A DNA stretch of 15,944 bases, taken from CAYRGQ01 sp964444885. GTDB lineage: Bacteria > Bacteroidota > Bacteroidia > Sphingobacteriales > Sphingobacteriaceae. The stretch is from positions 1-15,944 of the forward strand of contig CAYUIZ010000072.1 of assembly GCA_964444885.1 (NCBI GenBank), in the 5' to 3' direction. Below the pieces are notes generated by a model, which worked only from the letters and a program-made list of their open reading frames with translations, had not been told where the DNA came from and did no database searches. A program made the position numbers and the translations under genes. This document shows positions 1 through 6,897 of the stretch, one piece after another. Position 1 is the first letter of the stretch. Every line of letters begins with the position of its first letter.

Positions 1-30
1 TAAAGCGGAGATACTGCTTTACAGCAACAG

Positions 31-51
31 ATGCTGAGTCAAGCCCAGCAT
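31..51. repeat. Small palindrome downstream of rnr
   Basis: ATGCTG (31-36) and CAGCAT (46-51) form a perfect 6-bp inverted repeat around a 9-nt loop, 30 bases past the rnr stop codon. Read on the minus strand it gives CGTCATGCTG...CAGCATCT, which resembles the CGTCATnCTGAA...TTCAGnATCT family of dispersed intergenic palindromes I remember from many Bacteroidota and other genomes. No T-run follows on the minus strand, so it is not a typical intrinsic terminator. I see no gene in bases 1-80. Confidence 0.5.
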
Positions 52-80
52 GACGGTGCGAATTACTGTATCCTCAGTCG

Positions 81-2216
81 CTACGACTCCAGCGTAAAAT
101 CAATCTGCCGTTTCACCAAATCGACTTTTTTGACACGGATGGTGACTTCGTCGCCCAGTTGGTAGCGTTTCTTGCGGCGCTGGCCGATGATGGCGTAATT
201 CTTCTCGTCGAGGGCGTAGAAATCGTCGGTGATATCGCGGAGGCGCACCATGCCTTCGCATTTGTTTTCCTCAATCTCCACGTACATGCCCCATTCGGTG
301 ACGCCGGAAATAATTCCGACAAAGATCTGTCCGATCTGGTCTTGCAGGTATTCAGCTTGTTTGTATTTCACCGAGGCGCGTTCCGCGTCGGCGGCTTTTT
401 TCTCCATCAGGGAGGCGTGCTCACACATCTTTTCGTAGGCCTCTTGATTGACGGATTTGCCGCCATCCAGGTAGTACTGCAGCAGGCGGTGCACCATCAC
501 GTCGGGGTAGCGGCGGATGGGAGAGGTGAAGTGCGTGTAGAAGTCGAACGCCAAGCCGTAGTGGCTGGTCTTTTTGGTGGTATAGATGGCTTTGGCCATC
601 GACCGGATCGCCAGGGTGGTGAGCACGTTCTGCTCTTTGGCACCCTCGATGCGTTCCATCAGTGCGTTGATGGAGCGCGCCGTTTCGCGCTCGTTCTTCA
701 CGTTGAGTTTGTGGCCAAAACGGGCGGCAAATAGCGCAAAGCTCGCTATGCTCTCCTCTTTTGGCGCATCGTGTACGCGGTAGACGAAGGTCTTGCGGTC
801 GCTACCCTTGCCTTGTTTGCCAATAAACTCAGCCACCTTCCGGTTGGCTAGCAGCATGAAGTCCTCGATCAGTTTGTGCGCGTCCTTGCGTTCGCGGGTG
901 TACACGCCCAGCGGTTTGCCTTTCTCGTCAAGCTTGAATTTGACTTCGGCCGTTTCAAAGCTGATCGCGCCATGTTTAAACTTGCGTTCGCGCAGGATAT
1001 AGGCCAGCTTGTTCATCGTCAGGAGTTCCTCCGCATAGTCTCCTTCGCCATTTTCAATCACCTCCTGGGCATCTTCGTAGCTAAAGCGCCTGTCGGAATG
1101 GATGATGGAGCGCCCAAACCATTGGTCGACCACATTGGCGTCGTCGTCCAGCTCGAATACGGCCGAAAACACCAGCCGGTCTTCATGAGGAACGAGCGAA
1201 CACAGGTTGTTCGACAAGCGCTCGGGCAGCATGGGAATGACACGGTCCACGAGGTAGACCGAGGTACCGCGTTCGAAGGCTTCCCGGTCCAGGGGGGTGT
1301 CGACGGGCACGTAATAACTCACGTCAGCGATATGCACGCCTATCTCATAGTTGCCGTTTTCCAGCTTCTTGAACGACAGCGCATCGTCAAAGTCCTTCGC
1401 GTCGGCCGGGTCGATGGTGAAGGTCGTGGTCTGCCGAAAATCACGCCGCTTGGCGATTTCCTCGGCGGGTATGCTGCCGTCATAGGCTTCGGCTTCTTGT
1501 TCCACTGCGTGCGGAAAGGCTAAGGGAAAGCCGAAATCCGCCAGGATGGCATTCATTTCGGTGTCGTTTTCGCCTTTTTTGCCCAGCACGTGGGTCACCT
1601 TGCCTACCGGGTTTTTATTCTTGCCGTCCTGGGGCCATTCGGTTATGGCGACCAAAACTTTTTCGCCGTCCTCCGCGCCGGCCAGGTCGGAGAGGGGGAC
1701 GAAAATGTCCGTCAGCATTTTGCGGTCGTCGGCTGTAAAAAAGGCAAAGCGGGGCGATATATTGATTGTGCCGGTGTATTCGGTCCGGGCGCGCTCGATC
1801 ACCTCCACTACCTCGCCCTCCTTGCGCCGACCCCGGCTTTTGGAGTAGGCGTGCAGCTTCACCTTGTCGCCATGCAGGGCATTGCGGAGCTTGCGGGGCG
1901 CGACGTAGATGTCGTCTTCGAATTCGTCTTCGGGAATCACAAACGCGGATCCGTCGGCCGTCATATCCACCCGGCCCGTGATGAAGGCCTGCAGCTCTTT
2001 GAGCATATATTTGCCTTTCTCGACCTCCTTGAAGTTCCCTGCTTTGGATTCTTCTTTCAGGATACTTTGGATCGCTTGGCGCGATTCGTTGTCCGGGATG
2101 TTGAGCTTGCCGGACACTTGCTTGTAGTTCAAGGGCTTGTTGCCCTCTTTTTCGAATACGTCCGTAATGAGTTGGGTAAGTATCTGCTTGAATGCGTTGT
2201 TCTTGTCTTGTGCCAT
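81..2216 (-). CDS. rnr: Ribonuclease R (RNase II/RNB family 3'-5' exoribonuclease)
   Basis: This is a processive, hydrolytic 3'-5' exoribonuclease that degrades structured RNA in the cytoplasm (mRNA decay, rRNA quality control). Domain order fits RNase R: an N-terminal winged-helix region (about residues 1-70), OB/cold-shock-like domains, the RNB catalytic domain with the acidic cluster D-P-A-D-A-K-D-F-D-D (about residues 269-278), the family signature HFTSPIRRYPD further on, and a C-terminal S1 domain (about 630-711). At 711 residues it lacks the long basic tail of the E. coli enzyme. I place the start at the ATG at 2216 (MAQDKNNAF...), where the family-like sequence begins. An in-frame GTG at 2258 would add 14 unlike residues and overlap the upstream exonuclease stop (GTGA), so translational coupling from there is possible. 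Last gene of the pbpC-exonuclease-rnr cluster. Family assignment is very secure. Confidence 0.96.
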   Translation of the reverse strand: MAQDKNNAFKQILTQLITDVFEKEGNKPLNYKQVSGKLNIPDNESRQAIQSILKEESKAGNFKEVEKGKYMLKELQAFITGRVDMTADGSAFVIPEDEFEDDIYVAPRKLRNALHGDKVKLHAYSKSRGRRKEGEVVEVIERARTEYTGTINISPRFAFFTADDRKMLTDIFVPLSDLAGAEDGEKVLVAITEWPQDGKNKNPVGKVTHVLGKKGENDTEMNAILADFGFPLAFPHAVEQEAEAYDGSIPAEEIAKRRDFRQTTTFTIDPADAKDFDDALSFKKLENGNYEIGVHIADVSYYVPVDTPLDREAFERGTSVYLVDRVIPMLPERLSNNLCSLVPHEDRLVFSAVFELDDDANVVDQWFGRSIIHSDRRFSYEDAQEVIENGEGDYAEELLTMNKLAYILRERKFKHGAISFETAEVKFKLDEKGKPLGVYTRERKDAHKLIEDFMLLANRKVAEFIGKQGKGSDRKTFVYRVHDAPKEESIASFALFAARFGHKLNVKNERETARSINALMERIEGAKEQNVLTTLAIRSMAKAIYTTKKTSHYGLAFDFYTHFTSPIRRYPDVMVHRLLQYYLDGGKSVNQEAYEKMCEHASLMEKKAADAERASVKYKQAEYLQDQIGQIFVGIISGVTEWGMYVEIEENKCEGMVRLRDITDDFYALDEKNYAIIGQRRKKRYQLGDEVTIRVKKVDLVKRQIDFTLES

Positions 2217-2254
2217 GTATAGGGGTTTATGTGTTGTGCTTTTGGGGTACTGGC

Positions 2255-2965
2255 TCACGCAAAGGTAATCCGTTCCTGCGCAATACCCGCTTCATTTCGC
2301 ATTTTTAATAGGAGCTGCGCGGTGGTGATCACATCTTTCTCACAATATACGCGTATCCGCTCCAAATTGTTTTCTTCGTAATACACCCGGTACACGTCCT
2401 CGCCACTGATATCATCCTTGGGTGTGGGGATGCCAAATACCGCTGCCAGCAGGTTTAGCGAACTGTAATGCCTGAAATCGCCGAAGCGCCAGAGTTCCAT
2501 CGTGTCCAGGTGGTTGATCTCCCAGGGCTTTTTGCCGGTCACGTCAAGTTGGGAGGGAATGCGCAGGCCGTTGGCCAACATCCGCCGGCAGAGGTAAGGC
2601 AGGTCGAAACTCTTGATGTTGTGCCCGCAAAGGATCAGGCTGGCGGGCTGGGCGTGGAGTAATTGGGCGAAATCGGCCAGCAAAGTCTGCTCGTCATGCC
2701 CGTGAAAGGACTTGACACGGAAGTGCTGTTCGCCAGCGCGCAGGTGAAACACCCCCGCCGATATGCAGATCACTTTGCCAAATTCGGCGTGCAGGCCCGC
2801 GTCAGCGTAGCGGTCGGCCGGCGTTTCATCGGCTTCCAGGACGCGGCGGATCTTGGTGTCCCAGAGCGATTGGAAGCGGTCGTCCATATCGGCATAGTGC
2901 CGGTGCTGGGCCACCGTTTCGATGTCAATCACGATGACTTGTTGTAAATCTACCGTATGCAACAT
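2255..2965 (-). CDS. DEDDy 3'-5' exonuclease, PolB-exonuclease-like (PF10108 type)
   Basis: This is a 236-residue stand-alone 3'-5' exonuclease of the RNase H-like/DnaQ fold. The three Exo motifs are present: Exo I V-I-D-I-E-T (D14, E16), Exo II C-G-H-N-I-K-S-F-D (D121), and Exo III Y-C-E-K-D (Y207, D211), the last giving the Y-x3-D pattern of the DEDDy subclass. These acidic residues bind the two catalytic metal ions. The family was annotated as predicted exonuclease of polysaccharide biosynthesis/PolB-related; a specific substrate (DNA or RNA) is not known to me. The ATG at 2965 lies 1 nt beyond the pbpC stop, and the stop TGA overlaps a GTG of the long rnr form, so the three genes are very probably co-transcribed. 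No polymerase domain is attached. Confidence 0.88.
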   Translation of the reverse strand: MLHTVDLQQVIVIDIETVAQHRHYADMDDRFQSLWDTKIRRVLEADETPADRYADAGLHAEFGKVICISAGVFHLRAGEQHFRVKSFHGHDEQTLLADFAQLLHAQPASLILCGHNIKSFDLPYLCRRMLANGLRIPSQLDVTGKKPWEINHLDTMELWRFGDFRHYSSLNLLAAVFGIPTPKDDISGEDVYRVYYEENNLERIRVYCEKDVITTAQLLLKMRNEAGIAQERITFA

Positions 2966-2966
2966 A

Positions 2967-5369
2967 TTACTTCGCTAAAACTTCAAAATGGTGCGTAAGC
3001 CGGGCGCCCGCTTCGTCCACCAGCGTGATGCGGTGCTGGCCCGACTCGACCGTCAGTGCCATTTGGTGGAGGTGGGCGGTCTCACCCAGAAATTCATTGT
3101 CGAGGTGCCAGAAAATGCGGCTGTTCGACTCCCGGTGGGCAGCGTTGAAAATCACTTGTCCGCGTTTGCCGTCGATTTCCAGCGGGATGTAAATCTTCGC
3201 GTGGTTCTTCGGATAGATCATTTCCATCGCTTGGGCCAGGTCGACGGTTTCACAGCCGGGCGCATGCGGGGGCAACTCCCGATAGTTGCTGTTGCGCCGT
3301 TGGTAATAGTAGGCCATCGCCGGAGGTAGCACAAACCAAGGTTGGGCAATCATGGCATCCGTGCTGACGCAGGCAGCGCTCACTTGGTAACGGCCGCTCA
3401 GGTCGGTGTGGATCGTCTGGTGGTACGGGCAGGCCGCGGATTTGAAGCCGGCAGCCGGTATGTAAAGGTTCTCCGGGGTGGGGCAGTCGGCACCGGCCAG
3501 ATACCCGCTCTCTTTGCACACGGCTGTACTTACCATGCGGTCGATCGGCGGAGCGAACCAGTCCTCGGACGGAAGGAGCCCGAAAATCTCGAACAGGATG
3601 GGCGCGGCAGCCTCGATACCCGTCAGTCCGGGGCGACCTTCCCCGTCCGCATTGCCCACCCATACGCATACCACGTGATCCGGCGTCAGCCCGATGGCCC
3701 AGCCATCGCGGAAGCCAAAGCTCGTCCCTGTTTTCCAGGCCACTTGCTGCGAGGACGAAAACTGTTCCCACAACGCTTCTTCCCCCGGACGCATCACCTC
3801 GTTCATCGCCTGAAAGGTGAAGTACAGGGAGGCATGGTCCATCACCGATGCCCGCTCCAGACGGGCAGGCGGACCGCTGTCCGCCACAGGCAGGTAGGTA
3901 GGCATGTGGTAGGCGGCGGGGTCGTACAAGCCTTGATGCGGTTCGTAGCCCTTCAGCGTGCGGGCCATGCTGGCATAGGTGCCCGCCAATTGCCACATCG
4001 TAACCTCGCATCCGCCCAGAATCATGGAGAGGCCATAGAAATCAGAGGGGCGGTTGAGCGTGCGGATACCCGCGCGATTCAGGAAATCGTGGAAGCGCGG
4101 GTATTTGTACTGCTGCAGCATCTTGACGGCCGGGATATTCAGCGAACGGCTGAGCGCGCGCGAGGCAGGAATGGCTCCGTCATAGCCCAAATCGTAGTTC
4201 TGTGGCATGTAACCGCCAATCTGCGTGGGCACGTCGGGGATAAGGGTGTGGGGCAGGAGTATGCCATCGGTCATCATCGCGGCGTAGAGCAGGGGCTTGA
4301 GCGTGCTGCCCGGACTGCGGAGCGCGGTGATCATATCCACATAGCTTTCCACTTCGGGCTGGTTGGGCGCATGCACGTTGCCTACGTAGGCCAAGGCCTG
4401 TCCGTGATCGACGTCGAGGACGAGCGCGGCCGCATTATGGATGCCGTTGGAGCGAAATCGGTTTTGGTGTCGGGCGATGATATCGGCCACCTGCGACTGC
4501 AAGCGGCTGTCGATCGCGGTTTCGGTGCGTGTCACATCAATGCCTAGGCTGGCGTGTTCACGCTTGAAACGCTCGAGCAGATGTGGGGCGCGCTGCGGCA
4601 GGGGATGGGGATTGTCGGGCAGGGGTTCCAGCTTGGAGAGCGTGGCCATTTCGGGTGTCAGCGTGCCCTTGGCCGCCAATCGGTCGAGCAAGGCGTTGCG
4701 CTTGTCGAGCAGGCGTTCGCGGTTTTTCCCCGGATGCACGAGCGACGGGGCGTTGGGGAGTACGGCCAGGGTCGCCGTTTCGGCCCAGGAGAGCTGTTCG
4801 GGCGCACGGCCAAAATAGCGCCAGGCTGCCGCTTCCAAGCCCACCACGTTGCCGCCATAGGGCGCATGGGCGGCGTACAAACGCAGAATCGACGCTTTGC
4901 TATAGCGGAACTCCAGCCGCACGGCGAGCAGTGCCTCCACGGCTTTCTGCCACAGGGTGCGCGGCTGGTTGCGGCTCATCCGGATGACCTGCATGCTGAT
5001 CGTACTGCCACCGGACACGACACGGTTGCCGCGCAGGTTCTGCCACGCTGCCCGGGTGAACGCAATGGGATCAACGCCGAAATGATAAAAAAAGCGTTTG
5101 TCTTCGAAGGCGGTGATGCAAGCCGTGAACTTTTCCGGAACGGCTTCCGTCGCCGGGAAACGCCACTGCCCATCCGAGGCAATCGACGCACCGAGCAATT
5201 GCCCTCGCCGGTCCTCGATCACATAGGACGTAGGCGTACCGAACAATTGCCGGGGCAGGGCGAAATAAAAGCATAGCGCAACGACCGCGACCAGAAACAG
5301 TACGGCCATGCCCTTCCTTGTGGCACCAAATGCCCGTAGCCTGCGCCAGGTTTGCGTTGCCCAATTCAT
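2967..5369 (-). CDS. pbpC: Penicillin-binding protein 1C (bifunctional glycosyltransferase/transpeptidase)
   Basis: This is an 800-residue class A-type PBP anchored in the inner membrane and acting in the periplasm on peptidoglycan. Order of parts: short cytoplasmic N-terminus rich in Arg, one membrane helix (about residues 20-38), a GT51 glycosyltransferase domain with the catalytic F-E-D-K-R-F-F-Y-H-F-G motif (E89) and S-G-G-S-T-I-S-M-Q (119-127), then a transpeptidase domain with S-T-L-K (S355, K358), S-L-N (409-411) and K-T-G-T (546-549). The C-terminal ~110 residues fit the PBP1C-specific BiPBP_C domain. All active-site motifs are intact. In many bacteria pbpC sits next to an alpha-2-macroglobulin gene; none is present here. 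First gene of its cluster. The ATG at 5369 is chosen because it gives the expected short cytoplasmic tail. Secure. Confidence 0.95.
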   Translation of the reverse strand: MNWATQTWRRLRAFGATRKGMAVLFLVAVVALCFYFALPRQLFGTPTSYVIEDRRGQLLGASIASDGQWRFPATEAVPEKFTACITAFEDKRFFYHFGVDPIAFTRAAWQNLRGNRVVSGGSTISMQVIRMSRNQPRTLWQKAVEALLAVRLEFRYSKASILRLYAAHAPYGGNVVGLEAAAWRYFGRAPEQLSWAETATLAVLPNAPSLVHPGKNRERLLDKRNALLDRLAAKGTLTPEMATLSKLEPLPDNPHPLPQRAPHLLERFKREHASLGIDVTRTETAIDSRLQSQVADIIARHQNRFRSNGIHNAAALVLDVDHGQALAYVGNVHAPNQPEVESYVDMITALRSPGSTLKPLLYAAMMTDGILLPHTLIPDVPTQIGGYMPQNYDLGYDGAIPASRALSRSLNIPAVKMLQQYKYPRFHDFLNRAGIRTLNRPSDFYGLSMILGGCEVTMWQLAGTYASMARTLKGYEPHQGLYDPAAYHMPTYLPVADSGPPARLERASVMDHASLYFTFQAMNEVMRPGEEALWEQFSSSQQVAWKTGTSFGFRDGWAIGLTPDHVVCVWVGNADGEGRPGLTGIEAAAPILFEIFGLLPSEDWFAPPIDRMVSTAVCKESGYLAGADCPTPENLYIPAAGFKSAACPYHQTIHTDLSGRYQVSAACVSTDAMIAQPWFVLPPAMAYYYQRRNSNYRELPPHAPGCETVDLAQAMEMIYPKNHAKIYIPLEIDGKRGQVIFNAAHRESNSRIFWHLDNEFLGETAHLHQMALTVESGQHRITLVDEAGARLTHHFEVLAK

Positions 5370-5830
5370 GATGAGCTAAAGTACGAAAATATTAAGAAAA
5401 TGGCTGGTCGTGTGCTGACTTCATGAAGGGGGATGGCGTTGCTCGGGCATGGGAGCGGGGACGTGTGCAGTCGTTTCGGTACGGCCGTTTGAACGATGCA
5501 GTATTGTGCTCGACGCGGCGAAAGATGCTAAAGCATATTCCGCTTATGTCGAGTTATGCGCCGGTGTGGGAGGGTTTGATAGCGTTTAGACAGCTAAATT
5601 TTTATATAGATATAAACTTAATGTAATGATCAATTTTACATTCATTATGAGTATAATATGATATTAGTGATAAAATTTTAGCCGATATTTCACGTTAATT
5701 TTAGCTTAATTTACCTGGCGTATTTTGACGGCTGATGCAGGACCGACTCCACGTAATGAAGCGGACGGGGAACTGAAAGGCGTGGATTGGGAGTAGCCGG
5801 GCGGGCTGATTGGCGTGCAGGGAATAAGGC
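5370..5830. other. 461-nt intergenic region with AT-rich core
   Basis: No convincing gene. The part near pbpC (5384-5391, minus strand TATTTTCG, 14 nt before the pbpC start) is a weak match to the Bacteroidota -7 element TAnnTTTG and could be the pbpC promoter. From about 5588 to 5715 the DNA is sharply AT-rich against its GC-rich surroundings and carries a 7-bp palindrome TTTATAT-AG-ATATAAA (5601-5616) and an inverted repeat AATGTAA (5620-5626)/TTACATT (5636-5642) with TGATCA in its loop. A 67-codon plus-strand ORF at 5423-5626 has no recognisable features and runs into the AT-rich part, so I do not call it. No clear terminator after fur is visible. Confidence 0.5.
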
Positions 5831-6289
5831 TTAGCTATCCGATGCGCAGGCAGCGCATAAACCGACGGCATTGATGCCGACATGATGCAGTTGGTAGCCG
5901 GCCGGAACGTGTACTTGGGGTAGGTTGATTTCGTCGAGGCAGAAGATGCTGTTGCACGTAGAGCAGATGAAATGGACGTGCTGGTCGTGGTGTTCGTGTT
6001 CGTCGCAAGCCGGGGAACAGAGCGCGTAGGTGGCGGTGCCCTGCAGGTCAAAAATCTTGTGGAGAATCCCCTTTTCTTCCAATACGGCCAATACGCGGTA
6101 GAGCGTTACGCGGTCGACCGATTTGCCTAGCAGGCGCTCGAGCTCAGGCTGGGAAATGGCTGCTTCTTTTTCTGCGATGATCTGGAGCACGCTGAGCCGA
6201 GGCTGGGTCACTTTCAGCTTTTGCCTGCGCAGCAAGTGGGTGAACCGTTCGGTCCGGTCAATACTCCGTGGGGTGTCCATAACAGCCAT
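5831..6289 (-). CDS. Fur-family metal-dependent repressor, probably Zur-like
   Basis: This is a 152-residue Fur-superfamily regulator. The N-terminal half is a winged helix with the recognition-helix sequence V-D-R-V-T-L-Y-R-V-L (about residues 58-67). The C-terminal dimerisation domain has C-x2-C at 109/112 and C-x2-C at 145/148, the structural zinc site, and a His-rich metal-sensing stretch H-E-H-H-D-Q-H-V-H-F (98-107). Members repress uptake genes when loaded with Fe, Zn or Mn; the sequence alone does not give the metal, but the neighbouring His-rich transporter operon makes zinc the best guess. An internal ATG at 6280 (MDTPRS...) is an alternative start and may be the real one, because the -7 promoter element is only about 6 nt from the ATG at 6289. 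It is its own transcription unit, separated from the transporter operon by a terminator. Family secure; Zur role inferred. Confidence 0.9.
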   Translation of the reverse strand: MAVMDTPRSIDRTERFTHLLRRQKLKVTQPRLSVLQIIAEKEAAISQPELERLLGKSVDRVTLYRVLAVLEEKGILHKIFDLQGTATYALCSPACDEHEHHDQHVHFICSTCNSIFCLDEINLPQVHVPAGYQLHHVGINAVGLCAACASDS

Positions 6290-6291
6290 TG

Positions 6292-6308
6292 GTTCAAAGA
6301 TAGTGAAC
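6292..6308 (-). promoter_or_regulatory. Promoter -7 element of the fur/zur gene inside an inverted repeat
   Basis: On the minus strand TATCTTTG (6302 to 6295) matches the Bacteroidota -7 consensus TAnnTTTG exactly. It is bracketed by GTTCA and TGAAC, a perfect 5-7-5 inverted repeat covering 6292-6308. A dimeric repressor bound here would block the promoter, so self-regulation is a natural reading. The -33 element is not clear; a T-run from the preceding terminator lies about where it would be. The promoter match is visible; the operator role is inference. Confidence 0.5.
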
Positions 6309-6319
6309 TATTGGGCGAT

Positions 6320-6351
6320 AAAAAAACGCGGGTGCCGTTGAAGCACCCGCG
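6320..6351 (-). terminator. Rho-independent terminator of the ABC/DUF3299 operon
   Basis: CGCGGGTGC (6327-6335) and GCACCCGCG (6343-6351) form a perfect 9-bp GC-rich stem with a 7-nt loop. On the minus strand the stem is followed directly by seven T (complement of A at 6320-6326). It lies 50 nt after the DUF3299-like gene and just upstream of the fur promoter, so it ends the operon that starts near 8919. Confidence 0.9.
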
Positions 6352-6401
6352 GGGATAGGGTATGCCGACCTGATTGTCGCTAGGCCGGCGTTGTAGCGCA
6401 C

Positions 6402-6878
6402 TTAGCGGATCAGTTCGGCATCCATAATCTGGATTTCCGAATTGCCCTTGTCAATGTCCGCATTTAATACCACGCGTCCCCGGATTTTGATGGGGTCTTC
6501 CGTAAAACGTACGCTGCCTCCTTTCTTTACGAAAACTTCCACCATGGGCGGAATGTCGTTCGTGCCGCAAAACATGCACTGCATAATCGGCAGGACGGAA
6601 AGCATGAACGTGTCGTGGTCGCGACCGCCGTGCAACGGCACGAGGTAGCCCGGAAGCTCGACGGTCTTATTCTCGATCGATAGTAATTCGTCGGGAAAAT
6701 GGGGCGTGTAGATGGTTTGATTGCCCGTATTCGTTACCTTGTACATCAGGGTATTAATCTTTTCCCAGGTGTCGTTCATCATGGGCGTATGGTCCGGAAT
6801 GTCACCCGGCAAGTTCTGCGCCTGTACGGTTAATCCACCGATAATCAGCCCCAGAATTAATGCGATTTGTTTAATCAT
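6402..6878 (-). CDS. Secreted DUF3299-like protein
   Basis: This 158-residue protein has a clear signal peptide (M-I-K-Q then a hydrophobic stretch, probable cleavage after ...TVQA at residue 20), so it is periplasmic or exported. The core G-Y-L-V-P-L-H-G-G (77-85) followed by F-M-L-S-V-L-P...C-M-F-C (C101, C104) and I-P-P-M-V-E-V resembles the DUF3299 pattern (G-Y-x-V-P-L ... C-I-H-x-P-P-P ... V); the CxxC in place of C-I-H could bind a metal or be redox-active. Function of DUF3299 is not established; in Pseudomonas and Vibrio such proteins are encoded with zinc-regulated ABC genes (from memory). Last gene of the operon, 19 nt after the permease stop. The family call rests on pattern recognition by eye, not a search. 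Confidence 0.7.
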   Translation of the reverse strand: MIKQIALILGLIIGGLTVQAQNLPGDIPDHTPMMNDTWEKINTLMYKVTNTGNQTIYTPHFPDELLSIENKTVELPGYLVPLHGGRDHDTFMLSVLPIMQCMFCGTNDIPPMVEVFVKKGGSVRFTEDPIKIRGRVVLNADIDKGNSEIQIMDAELIR

Positions 6879-6897
6879 TTTGTTTATATAAATTATA

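Noticed and set aside
3342..4547. 401-codon plus-strand frame
   Set aside because: Antisense to the transpeptidase domain of PBP1C, whose active-site motifs are all intact on the minus strand; the plus-strand product has no features.
5711..5830. 39 further in-frame codons after the fur stop, as a possible readthrough extension
   Set aside because: Fur proteins end where the TAA stands, just after the C-terminal CxxC. An open run of this length is expected by chance in GC-rich DNA, and no readthrough signal is visible.
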